Positions 1 to 6,837 of a stretch of 6,993 nt of DNA are shown here, in pieces. A program made the translations under genes and the position numbers. Origin of the DNA: an uncultured Planctomycetaceae bacterium (GTDB lineage Bacteria; Planctomycetota; Planctomycetia; Pirellulales; Pirellulaceae); assembly GCA_937967755.1 (NCBI GenBank), contig CALBTA010000014.1, forward strand, positions 1 through 6,993. The letters are read 5' to 3'. The notes under the pieces are model-generated. The model was given only the letters and a program-made list of their open reading frames with translations. It ran no database searches and was not told the origin of the DNA. Within the stretch, counting starts at the first letter, position 1, and every line of letters starts with the position of its first letter.

Positions 1-3000
1 CCACCTGAGAAATTAAAGTCACCGCTGAGCAACATGCTGCTTTCGCCATTGCCCGAGGCGACCGTTTGGTTCGGCGTGGCGGTATCGCCGAAGGTCAACT
101 CTCCGCCGGTCAGGTTGTATTGGGCCGCGGGAGCGACGGTCAGGTGCGTTCCCGTGCCGGCTTGCGTGACATTGTTCGTCCCGCCGTCGTGCTGGAACGT
201 CGTGTCGTTGTTGACGAACACATTCGCGTTTTGCAGCGAACCGCTAGTCATGCGGAACGTGCCATCGTTCACCACCGTATCACCCGTGTAGGTATTGTGA
301 TTGGTGACGGTCATCGTGCCGTCGCCGATCTTCGTCACAGTGCTACCGGCCCCTTGCAGCACATCATTCACCGTGAGCACGCCACCGGTGACGTTGAACG
401 TACGGTCGCCGTTCAAACTGGTGAAACCGTTGGACGAACCGGCGCCCAGGAAACTGGTACCACTGCTAACGACCGCCGCCGCGGGGGAAAGCGGACCGTC
501 AAGCACCAGCGTACCCGTACCATCGACAGTGCCGGAAGTCAGCGTCAGTAGGCCGACAGTGTTGGTCGTTCCGCCACTTCGTCGCAACGTGGCGCTATTG
601 ACCGTGGTTACTGTTCCGGAAGGAAGGGCATCCGTAGCGTCCAATCGAAGCACGCCACCGATGACGTTCGTGTCTCCGGTGTAGCTGTTCGTATTCTCTA
701 AAATCATCGTGCCCGAGTTGCTCTTGGTGAGATTGCCCGTGCCGGTGATCGTATCAAACACTTCCAGGGTGCCGCTCACATTGAACGTGCGGCTGGTTCC
801 GCCGAAATCGGTGGTTCCATTGCTGCCCGATTGGCCCAGAAAGCTGTTGCCACTGCTGACGACGTTGCCGCCGAGGATGAGGGTACCGATATCGTTGACA
901 ACGCCATCATCCAATGTCAAAGTGCCAATGGTTTGCGTGAAGTTTGTGCGGTCTAGCGTTGCTGAATCTACCAACACATTGCTGCCGTTAGGAATCGCGG
1001 CGTTAACACCCATACGCAGCGTGCCGCCGGTGATGTTGGTATCTCCACCGTACAGATTCGCGGCATTGAGGTTCGCAGGACCTGCGTTGCCCTTGTTGAG
1101 ATCGCCCGCACCGCTAATCACGTTGTTGACGTCCATGCTGCCGGAAGCATTGAGAGTCAGGTCAAACCCGGCGTTGTTAATCGTCCCGTTCAGATCCAAT
1201 GGGCTGTTGGAAGTGATCGTTGCGTCCCCGGTCAACGTAATCGGGCCACCGTAGGTATTGCTGCCCGATTGGCTGCGCAGCGCGCCTCCGCTGCTGGGCC
1301 CGTCGCCGGTGATCTGGAGGGGTTCACTGGCGATGTTCACGCCACCCACGAGACGCAATTGAGCGTCGGTGCTCGTAACTTCTGTTCCGGCAGCCGCGGA
1401 TCCCAAGGCACCATCCTTCTCGGCTTGCAGAATACCATTGCTGATGGTCGTTGTTCCCGTGTAGTCATTCGCATTAGGCCCACCCAGCCTCAGCGTTCCA
1501 GAGGTGTTTTTCGTCACCGTGCCGTCGCCAGAGATGATGCCGTCGAACGCGCCTGCAGCGCTGCCGCCGACGATAAGATTTCCTTTGCCGTTGCCTTCAG
1601 AATTGAGCTCAATCACGTCACCATCGCTGCCTTGCAACGTAGTAATCGTGACGTCGTCGTTCATCGGTGCCCCTTGCTCGTCAGCAACCAAATTCAAGAT
1701 CACATCACCTGCATTGGTTGCATCAAGATCGACCAGCGTATAAGGCGTCGCGTTGCCGTTTAGTGTCAACGGGCCGTTGAATGTAACCACCTGCGAGCCA
1801 AACGCCGCGCCGGTGGTCGAGAACGCATCGACGCCAACGTACGCCGCTTCAACCGCGCCCGTCTCTTGGTTTCCGTCGACGGCCATCGGCGAAGTGAATT
1901 GATCGTCCACGTACAGTGCCGATGCCATGCGGTCGTTCGCGACCAGCACGACGTCGTTCAAAAAGCCGTCCGCACCACCTTGTTGGTTCTCTCCGTTGTA
2001 GAAGATCACCAGTCCAACGCCGTTGATTGAGGTGACGGTCGTTCCCGCCGGGGCGTTACTGAATTCTCCCAGCGTGCCGCCTACCGCGTCGCTGCCATCG
2101 TTGTTGATAATTGTGAAAACCGTTCCGTTGGTCGGCGCGAAAGAACCGGTTGGCCCGAACGCCGTCACGCTCAACGTGGAAGTCGCGTTGAGGTCGACAG
2201 TGCCTGTCACGTTGATCTGGCTGTGATCGGTGCCGGCCACCGTCGGGCCGCTTCCGCTGAACGAACCCAGAATCTCAATTGCCAGGTTGCCGTTCTCTGC
2301 GTAATTGCCGGAATTGATTAACCCCGGCGAAAAACCGGGCTTCAGCGTGCCGTTGTTGGTTAGCGCGCCGACAGTGCCATTGCCGGTGAGCGTCCCCAGC
2401 GCACCGATCGTCACGTCGCTGTTGGAAAGCAGCGTATTGTTGAGTTGCAGCGTGCCATCCGCAACCAGCGTGTTGCCCATAAACAGGTTGTGATTTCCGC
2501 TAAGGGCCAACGTACCGTCACCCGCTTTGGTAAACGACCCGCTGCCGATAATGGATCCCGCCCCGGCGGCATCGGTCCAAGTGACGGTAGTACTTGCTTG
2601 TGTGATATCGATCGTTGCTCCGCCTGAATTCACCGTGAACGCGCGGTTGATGCCGCCGACAGTGCCGCCGGTGTACTCGAGCGTTCCGCCGTCAAAAGTT
2701 AAGAACGGGGCCGTGCCGAATGCAGCGCCCAACTGGCCGATGGTGTTGCCGGGGGTAAGCTGCGATACGCTTAGCGTGCCGCCGTTGATGTTGACCCCGC
2801 CCCGAAAGCGGTTGCCACTGTTGGTCAGCGTGAACTTTTCATTGCCAATCTTGGTGAGCGCTAAGAAGTTGTTGTTTTGACCAATTGCACCCAACGTTCC
2901 GACGAATGTGCTGGCGGTATCCCCAGCTCCCACGCGCAGCGTTTGCAGATTATTGTTGCTGGTGGGAACCCAGACGGAACCGCTACCGCTCAATCCGGCG

Positions 3001-4460
3001 ATCGTCTCGGTCCCGCCGCCTGGTGTATCCAACCGCAGGTTGCCGTTGTTGGTGATGCTGGCGGTATCGGGAATGACTTCGCTGTTCAGCGTCCGCAGGA
3101 ACGTACCAGCGTTGATTGTCACGTTTCCTGCGAAGTTGTTCGCCGTGTTCGAAAGGGACAGGCCAGGCGTGCCGCCGCCGGACGAAAGCGTAAACCCGCC
3201 CGCGCCGCTGATTTGTCCACTCAATTCGCGGTAGTGGTGATTGGGCGAGATTTGATTCGCCGTGTTGTTCAAGATAATCGCGTTGGTCAAATCCACATTG
3301 GTCTGCAGGCGCCCGCCGTTAAGGGTCACGGATCCAGAACCCAATGCGCTGGCGTTCTGAGCGTACAAAGTCCCCTGTGTAATCGTCGTTCCGCCGGTGT
3401 AGCTGTTCGCTCCGCTGAGAATCTGCGTGCCAGCGCCGATCTTCTCCAAGGTGAACTGATTTCCCGTTCCGGCGTTTGATATCGTTCCGGAGAAAGAACC
3501 GCTGCCGCCGTTGGCTCCGATTGTTAGCCCGGCGGTGCTGGCGCTGATGCCGCCGATGCGGACGGTTCCGCCACCGCTGGTGCCGTCGTTCAAAGCGTCA
3601 ATGCGAATGGAGGTCGCTTCGCCTTGAAAAGTTGCCCCGCTGTTGACTTGCATATCGGCGAGGTTGCTGGACCAATTGCCGGGGCTTGCCGCCCCATAAT
3701 CGAAAGTGCCTGCTTGGATGTCGATCAAACCGGAACCGCCAAAGTTCATTGATGAACTGACGGAGAACACCGCGTAGGTCCCGGCCCCAGTCTTGCGGAA
3801 AGTGCCGCCGCCCGAGAGGTTCGTGGACTGGGAGTTTCGGGTGCCCGACGTGACGTTGAATTCCAGCGTTGCGCCCGCAGCGATCGGACCGTAAACACGG
3901 TTATTGGTGATCGCGCCTTTGCGAAGTTCCAACGTACCACCGCTAACGGTGTACGTTCCGCTATGGGTGTTGTTGCCATCGATTGTCGCGGTACCAGCGC
4001 CGCTCTTGATGATGTTTCCGCCGCCGGCAAACTTGGTGCCGCCGACGGTAAACGACTGGCCGCCGTTCACATTCCAGGTTTGGTCCGCTCCGACGTTGAA
4101 GCTTTGGATAATCAAACTTCGAGTGGCAGTCGACATATCCAACCCGCCCGTGCCAAGCTCGATATGGTTATTCGCGGTGGTGTTGTTGATATTGATCGTC
4201 GTCGGCCCCGTGGTAACTTCCAGACCCAGATAAGACAGGGCCGCTCCCGTTCCGAGGGTTCCAGCCTGCGTGTAAGTGCCGTTGAAGACAGCGGTATCGA
4301 TGCTCGTCGGGGCAACACCACCCACCCACGAACCACCGCTGACTAAGGAAGTCGTGTTGTCCGCCTTGACGATGTCGGCGGCGCTGGCGGAGCCAGGCAA
4401 CCCAACAGCGCAGACAACGACCGCAAACATCGGAACGAAATACACAAGTCGCCTGTTCAT
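1..4460 (-). CDS. Giant secreted PATR (autotransporter-associated beta-strand repeat) protein, 3' end outside window
   Basis: The frame is open from the ATG at 4460 to the left edge: 1486 codons, no stop, so the C-terminus is missing. Residues 1-27 form a signal peptide (MNRR, hydrophobic core, ASA then ADI). A typical PATR-protein opening follows (GGSWVGG near residue 43, then P-T-S-I-D-T-A-V-F). Eight PATR repeats (G-x-G-T-x-x-L, then N-x-Y-T-G-x-T, then G-G-T-L) lie at about residues 154-179, 342-367, 539-565, 647-673, 986-1013, 1124-1150, 1247-1273 and 1378-1404. A cap PGFSPG (708-713), FTIINNDGSD (782-791) and NDVVLV (835-840) form a module-ending cassette in mid-protein. The chain is rich in G, T, N and S. 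I read no cysteine after C17. In this family the repeats build a long extracellular beta-solenoid, so a cell-surface or secreted role is inferred; substrate or partner is unknown. No Shine-Dalgarno site precedes the start. The ATG at codon 11 would remove the Arg-rich signal n-region, so 4460 is preferred. Whether a beta-barrel, PEP-CTERM or dockerin ends it cannot be seen. Confidence 0.93.
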   Translation of the reverse strand, partial: MNRRLVYFVPMFAVVVCAVGLPGSASAADIVKADNTTSLVSGGSWVGGVAPTSIDTAVFNGTYTQAGTLGTGAALSYLGLEVTTGPTTININNTTANNHIELGTGGLDMSTATRSLIIQSFNVGADQTWNVNGGQSFTVGGTKFAGGGNIIKSGAGTATIDGNNTHSGTYTVSGGTLELRKGAITNNRVYGPIAAGATLEFNVTSGTRNSQSTNLSGGGTFRKTGAGTYAVFSVSSSMNFGGSGLIDIQAGTFDYGAASPGNWSSNLADMQVNSGATFQGEATSIRIDALNDGTSGGGTVRIGGISASTAGLTIGANGGSGSFSGTISNAGTGNQFTLEKIGAGTQILSGANSYTGGTTITQGTLYAQNASALGSGSVTLNGGRLQTNVDLTNAIILNNTANQISPNHHYRELSGQISGAGGFTLSSGGGTPGLSLSNTANNFAGNVTINAGTFLRTLNSEVIPDTASITNNGNLRLDTPGGGTETIAGLSGSGSVWVPTSNNNLQTLRVGAGDTASTFVGTLGAIGQNNNFLALTKIGNEKFTLTNSGNRFRGGVNINGGTLSVSQLTPGNTIGQLGAAFGTAPFLTFDGGTLEYTGGTVGGINRAFTVNSGGATIDITQASTTVTWTDAAGAGSIIGSGSFTKAGDGTLALSGNHNLFMGNTLVADGTLQLNNTLLSNSDVTIGALGTLTGNGTVGALTNNGTLKPGFSPGLINSGNYAENGNLAIEILGSFSGSGPTVAGTDHSQINVTGTVDLNATSTLSVTAFGPTGSFAPTNGTVFTIINNDGSDAVGGTLGEFSNAPAGTTVTSINGVGLVIFYNGENQQGGADGFLNDVVLVANDRMASALYVDDQFTSPMAVDGNQETGAVEAAYVGVDAFSTTGAAFGSQVVTFNGPLTLNGNATPYTLVDLDATNAGDVILNLVADEQGAPMNDDVTITTLQGSDGDVIELNSEGNGKGNLIVGGSAAGAFDGIISGDGTVTKNTSGTLRLGGPNANDYTGTTTISNGILQAEKDGALGSAAAGTEVTSTDAQLRLVGGVNIASEPLQITGDGPSSGGALRSQSGSNTYGGPITLTGDATITSNSPLDLNGTINNAGFDLTLNASGSMDVNNVISGAGDLNKGNAGPANLNAANLYGGDTNITGGTLRMGVNAAIPNGSNVLVDSATLDRTNFTQTIGTLTLDDGVVNDIGTLILGGNVVSSGNSFLGQSGSNGTTDFGGTSRTFNVSGTLEVFDTITGTGNLTKSNSGTMILENTNSYTGDTNVIGGVLRLDATDALPSGTVTTVNSATLRRSGGTTNTVGLLTLTSGTVDGTGTLVLDGPLSPAAAVVSSGTSFLGAGSSNGFTSLNGDRTFNVTGGVLTVNDVLQGAGSTVTKIGDGTMTVTNHNTYTGDTVVNDGTFRMTSGSLQNANVFVNNDTTFQHDGGTNNVTQAGTGTHLTVAPAAQYNLTGGELTFGDTATPNQTVASGNGESSMLLSGDFNFSG
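249..1091 (-). repeat. Long-period protein repeat: about 125-residue modules in the C-terminal part of the PATR protein
   Basis: Within the giant gene the last three PATR motifs start 123 and 131 residues apart (1124, 1247, 1378), and the sequence between them is also alike. Each spacer has a PATR hairpin, a 'DSATLDR' or 'NSATLRR' stretch, a 'TIGTLTL' or 'VGLLTLT' stretch, then VVSSGNSFLG or VVSSGTSFLG, then SRTFNV or DRTFNV. This looks like tandem duplication of a whole module that later diverged. Module boundaries on DNA are about 723-1091 and 330-722; a third copy begins at 329 and runs off the window. Confidence 0.7.
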
Positions 4461-4926
4461 TTGAAAATGCCGATCACAAGATTTACCAACGGGGCGGGCG
4501 CACGAAGAATGCCGCGGCAGCTTTAGCCCATTGCCCAAGTTTGGATAATCTGCCCATTATGATGTTCCAAACCAACATTCGCCAGCATTTGGTTAGGGGA
4601 TTTCGGCCGGGAATTCTGGTATCAATTCGCGCCGATGGGTTGTGCGGGTGAGCACGGTTTGTGGGAGACCCGAGGGAGTCTCGGCGTCCCCGCCGCCGGC
4701 ATTCGGAGCGAACATTCACCAGAACGGCTGAGGAATCCGTCCCGAGGGTTTTCGGATAGGTTCTTTATCCAGCGCGAGCCGCACTGCGAAACGGAGAAGG
4801 CAAGCCGCAGCGGAATTCAGCCTCCCCCGCATTGGGTAGCTACACGCTGAGATGGGCCGGCCCTTGCCTGTCGAAATGGAAGAAAACCGGCATCTAAGAG
4901 CGGCAGATTTCGTTCCCGATAGCGGC
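4461..4926. other. Gene-free upstream region of the PATR gene
   Basis: Apart from the tiny leader frame I see no coding sequence here. Two overlapping frames, 4483-4719 minus and 4635-4850 plus, read as low-complexity Arg/Pro/Ser translations with no recognisable motif, and I treat them as spurious. The stretch must hold the promoter of the PATR gene on the minus strand, but I find no convincing -35/-10 pair; the best is a weak CATAAT about 100 bases before the start. A 10-base palindrome, GGGCCGGCCC, lies at 4854-4863. Confidence 0.5.
4483..4557 (-). CDS. Possible 24-residue leader ORF upstream of the PATR gene
   Basis: A short frame (ATG at 4557, TAA at 4485-4483) ends 22 bases before the PATR start and points the same way. 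It begins MGRLSKLGQWAKAAAAFF and ends R-P-P-R-W: basic and amphipathic, with one alanine run. The same frame extends upstream as a 78-codon ORF to 4719, but its N-terminal part looks like random Arg/Pro/Ser-rich translation. No good Shine-Dalgarno site is visible. I do not recognise the peptide. It could be a real leader peptide or chance; the position is the only argument for it. Confidence 0.15.
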   Translation of the reverse strand: MGRLSKLGQWAKAAAAFFVRPPRW

Positions 4927-4949
4927 GGAAATTTTTTCTGAAAATTTCC
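4927..4949. repeat. AT-rich perfect inverted repeat upstream of a plus-strand promoter
   Basis: GGAAATTTT (4927-4935) and AAAATTTCC (4941-4949) are perfect reverse complements with a five-base loop, TTCTG. The repeat ends 20 bases before the -35 box at 4970. It could be a regulator-binding site, an UP-like element, or the end of a transcript, although no T-run follows. Confidence 0.5.
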
Positions 4950-4969
4950 AAAACGTGGGAACAAAAGGC

Positions 4970-4997
4970 TTGACCATGTAGTCTATATGTGTATACT
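4970..4997 (+). promoter_or_regulatory. Sigma70-like promoter, plus strand
   Basis: TTGACC at 4970-4975 (five of six bases of TTGACA) and TATACT at 4992-4997 (five of six of TATAAT) are separated by 16 bases. A good ribosome-binding site and an ATG follow at 5025-5041. It is the best promoter in the window, yet no well-formed gene follows it. Confidence 0.55.
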
Positions 4998-5006
4998 AGT
5001 GTATAT
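4981..5006. promoter_or_regulatory. Three GT[CG]TATA[CT] octamers over the -10 box, likely operator
   Basis: GTCTATAT (4981), GTGTATAC (4989) and GTGTATAT (4999) occur in a row, spaced 8 and 10 bases. A small inverted repeat, TATAC-TAGT-GTATA, spans 4992-5005. GT-N-TA-N-AC is the half-site pattern described for part of the GntR regulator superfamily, and the middle copy matches it exactly. The sites cover the spacer and -10 box, where a repressor would act. The regulator identity is inference. Confidence 0.4.
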
Positions 5007-5177
5007 ATGTTTTACAGCCGCGATAGGAAGGGTGGGCCATGATGTTCCGCTTTGACACGAGACCGTGTATTGATCGATGCGCTGGTGTCGTTTCCGCCGA
5101 TGCAGTTGGAATTGGTCAGGATTCGAAGCTATTAGAACAAGAGCGGCTATCCAATAACCAGCGGGAAACCCAAAACA

Positions 5178-5380
5178 TTCAGCACGCCCCTCGATATCCC
5201 GGAACCCTGCTGAATTTCAGGCGTGGAAATCGCAGTGTTCCTCGGGAGAGAGACAAATTGCGAGGAGAACTTTCAGCACGCCGCGACGACCATGGTGAAA
5301 TTGGCCGGTTGCGGGAAGTTGTTACGCGGCTGGGGTTTGCGATAAAGATTCCCATGCGGAATTCAGCGAAGGTGCTGAAT
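5178..5380. repeat. Cluster of TTCAGCA / TGCTGAA motifs
   Basis: TTCAGCACGCC occurs at 5178-5188 and again at 5272-5282. The reverse motif TGCTGAA occurs at 5208-5214 and 5373-5379. ATTCAGC (5361-5367) and GCTGAAT (5374-5380) form a perfect 7-bp hairpin with a six-base loop. The five copies fall within about 200 bases of otherwise uninformative DNA inside the doubtful frame. Confidence 0.4.
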
Positions 5381-5396
5381 GCCGTTCACACCGGTT

Positions 5397-5510
5397 GTGC
5401 AACACGCCTGTTGCACGAAAGGGGGAGGTTTTGCAACGAAAAATGGGACCCTGGAGTCCGGCCTTCTGTTGCAAAACCAGCGAGGTTTTGCAACGGCCGT
5501 GTTGCATAAC
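5397..5510. repeat. Array of six GCAAC / GTTGC motifs in strictly alternating orientation
   Basis: Copies: GTGCAACA (5397-5404) and TGTTGCAC (5409-5416), an 8-bp hairpin with a four-base loop; GGTTTTGCAAC (5427-5437); GTTGCAAAACC (5468-5478) and GGTTTTGCAAC (5484-5494), a perfect 11-bp hairpin with loop AGCGA; GTTGCATAAC (5501-5510), which pairs nine of ten bases with 5485-5494. The 14-base GAGGTTTTGCAACG is repeated directly at 5425 and 5482. The middle copies can pair with either neighbour, so the hairpins are mutually exclusive. The array lies just past the stop of the minus-strand peptidase gene and may end its transcript, or be a dispersed intergenic repeat of the REP kind. Confidence 0.7.
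5439..5459 (-). terminator. Weak candidate intrinsic terminator of the peptidase gene
   Basis: Read on the minus strand, GGACT and GGTCC form a five-pair stem (one G-T pair) with a four-base loop, followed after two bases by TTTTT. It lies about 100 bases past the peptidase stop codon, between hairpins of the alternating array. The stem is short; the stronger 11-bp hairpin at 5468-5494 has no T-run of its own. Confidence 0.25.
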
Positions 5511-5560
5511 TCAGGATCGGGTTCGCCCTCGCGGCGCGGTGATTGAAACTGCCGAACAGT

Positions 5561-6700
5561 TTAACGCTGCAGGCCGCGGCGATCATAGATGGATCGACCT
5601 TGGGGTTGTTGTCGGATGGCGGTCGCGGCGGCTGGTTGCTGTGGGACGGCTTGCAACACTTGCGGTTGCACTTGTTGCGGCGGTTGCTGACGGGCGGAGG
5701 ATTGCAGCGGAGCGGTTTGGGCGGGCGGGTTGACGGCTACCGGAATGTTGTGCCCCAATCCGCGTGAGCGCCGGTTTCGGCTGCGCCAACGCAGGCCGTT
5801 GTTGTTGTCGGCCAGCGTTGTCGTCGGGCCGACCGGAACCAGTTCGTCAGCGCCTTGGGCGTCAGGCGATTGGCCGCGAACCGTTGCTCCGCCCCCTTGA
5901 GCGCTGGCGATGGCTTCGGCCGAAGCCCTGCCGGCTTGGATCGGCGGCGAACCTTGCCCGACCCAGGCGACCCACTTGACTTGCAGATCGGACAAATCGC
6001 GGTAGCCGTAAAACTTCCGCGTGGCGGCGGGCCAGTTGTTGGTCTTCAAACCTTCGGCCACATAGTTGACGAAGTGCGGTTTGCCGCCTTGTTGGATCAA
6101 ATACCGGGTGACCGAGTAACCTTGGGCGTACAGCGGCAACACGTCCGGCGGATACTCTTTCATAGCAAACATCTTGTTGAATGCGATGCCGCGGTTGGTT
6201 TGCAAAAAGCGAACCAGGTTTTTCTGTTGCTTCGCTTTCTCGCTGGCATGCTCAACAGTCGTACAGGCACCTTCGTCGGCCCAGCGGGGAAGCGGTTGGC
6301 CGAAGTGCGTGGCAAAAATCGTATGGGTGACTTCATGAGGCAATACACTATCCATAATCCGTTGGTAGCTTCCTTGCACCGACATCCGCCAACCGAACGG
6401 GCGGCCGCGGTCGAACATGAAGCTGGTCGCGCCGCCGGCACCCATGTTCGGGCCGACTTGCACGGTGATCGGACAAGGTTGCGACCAGTCGGGCAGCTCG
6501 CGCCCGAGCCATTCGATGGCCAGGTCGCGGCGGAAGACCTCCGCCTGTTCGCAAACGTTCTTGGCGATCTCGGCGGTGGGTGCGGTGACGACGAAGTGCC
6601 GGGTGCGATAACTGGCCGCTTGCGCGTTCAGCGCTGCGAAGAGGCAAACCGCGATAGCGAGCGCGGCGGTCTGCGCGGGGCGATTGGTGCGAGCTTCCAT
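5561..6700 (-). CDS. Exported MA-like zinc metallopeptidase-family protein with Gln/Pro-rich tail
   Basis: Complete gene of 379 residues. Residues 1-28 or 29 form a signal peptide (basic start, hydrophobic TAALAIAVCLFAAL, AQA-type cleavage). Residues 30-250 look like the gluzincin peptidase MA-like/DUF1570 group. HEVTH at 122-126 supplies two zinc-ligand histidines and the catalytic glutamate. PRWADEGAC at 138-146 carries the conserved W-x-x-E-G, whose E143 is the likely third ligand. YAQGYSVTRYL near 191-201 is the second conserved helix of such proteins, which place a hydrophobic helix after the active site. Residues 251-379 are low-complexity, with a Gln/Pro-rich stretch at about 325-368 and a basic end, RSIYDRRGLQR. 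The start at 6700 is supported by AGGGAG at 6710-6715, nine bases upstream. A proteolytic role outside the cytoplasm is inferred from the family; the substrate is unknown. No partner gene is adjacent in this window. Confidence 0.9.
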   Translation of the reverse strand: MEARTNRPAQTAALAIAVCLFAALNAQAASYRTRHFVVTAPTAEIAKNVCEQAEVFRRDLAIEWLGRELPDWSQPCPITVQVGPNMGAGGATSFMFDRGRPFGWRMSVQGSYQRIMDSVLPHEVTHTIFATHFGQPLPRWADEGACTTVEHASEKAKQQKNLVRFLQTNRGIAFNKMFAMKEYPPDVLPLYAQGYSVTRYLIQQGGKPHFVNYVAEGLKTNNWPAATRKFYGYRDLSDLQVKWVAWVGQGSPPIQAGRASAEAIASAQGGGATVRGQSPDAQGADELVPVGPTTTLADNNNGLRWRSRNRRSRGLGHNIPVAVNPPAQTAPLQSSARQQPPQQVQPQVLQAVPQQPAAATAIRQQPQGRSIYDRRGLQR

Positions 6701-6730
6701 GCTCTGGTTCTCCCTAGTTGGGTCGGCTTA

Positions 6731-6753
6731 CGCGGCTGCCTCTTGCAGCCGCG
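6731..6753. repeat. 9-bp hairpin in the leader of the peptidase gene
   Basis: CGCGGCTGC (6731-6739) and GCAGCCGCG (6745-6753) pair perfectly around a five-base loop, CTCTT. A second small stem, CGGCGA (6755-6760) with TCGCCG (6768-6773), lies next to it. On the minus strand both fall 30-75 bases before the peptidase start, outside the ribosome-binding site. They may stabilise or pause the leader transcript. No T-run follows, so termination is unlikely. Confidence 0.45.
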
Positions 6754-6774
6754 CCGGCGATGTCGGTTCGCCGA

Positions 6775-6802
6775 TATCTATTGCGAAGGAACGGCTATGC
6801 AA
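6775..6802 (-). promoter_or_regulatory. Weak candidate promoter of the peptidase gene
   Basis: On the minus strand TTGCAT (6802-6797) and TAGATA (6780-6775) are 16 bases apart. Each box matches its consensus at only about half its positions. The placement would give a leader of roughly 65-70 bases that includes the hairpin at 6731-6753. Nothing better was found between this gene and the window edge. Confidence 0.2.
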
Positions 6803-6837
6803 TTGGCGAGCCAAAGCGTCGCGTCCCCGCGCGTTAG

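Larger units (their letters stand above)
5039..5509 (+). pseudogene. Doubtful 156-codon frame, possibly the decayed remnant of a GntR-type regulator gene
   Basis: The frame has good start signals: AGGAAGG at 5025-5031, seven bases before the ATG at 5039, below a clear promoter. The protein it encodes does not look real. After MMFRFDTR it has no recognisable domain, is rich in Arg, Asn and Cys, and its last 40 or so residues merely translate the inverted-motif array at 5397-5510. The first residues resemble the usual start of small YtrA-like GntR repressors (Met-Phe-Phe/Arg-Ile/Phe-Asp), and the promoter carries GntR-like operator octamers, so a frameshifted or truncated autoregulated repressor gene is one explanation. 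I could not find the helix-turn-helix signature in any frame, so this stays speculative. A small RNA or a chance ORF are alternatives. Confidence 0.2.

Noticed and set aside
3746..4336. Minus-strand frames 3746-4030 and 4112-4336
   Set aside because: They overlap the PATR gene in another frame of the same strand and have Arg/Ser/Thr-rich nonsense composition.
34..4464. Many plus-strand open frames of 60-200 codons (for example 66-551, 709-1254, 1269-1763, 2877-3479, 3963-4346)
   Set aside because: They are antisense to the continuous PATR frame. Its regular Gly/Thr/Asn/Val codons leave few stops on the other strand, and the products are Pro/Val/Ser- or Arg-rich strings without domains.
5397..5510. 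CRISPR array
   Set aside because: The repeats are short, alternate in orientation and lack uniform spacers. This is a hairpin array.
4461..5560. tRNA or other standard RNA gene in the large gap
   Set aside because: No cloverleaf, CCA end or other recognisable RNA signature was seen on either strand.
5322..5767. Small frames at 5322-5507 minus, 5386-5586 minus, 5395-5733 plus and 5543-5767 plus
   Set aside because: They translate the inverted-motif array or lie antisense to the peptidase gene. Their repeated Cys-Lys-Thr and Leu-Gln-Asn strings only reflect the DNA repeats.
5583..6647. Alternative frames inside the peptidase gene (5583-5789, 6160-6441 and 6348-6647 minus; 5764-5979 and 6417-6611 plus)
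   Set aside because: They are shadows of the peptidase gene, which has a signal peptide, an HExxH motif and a ribosome-binding site.
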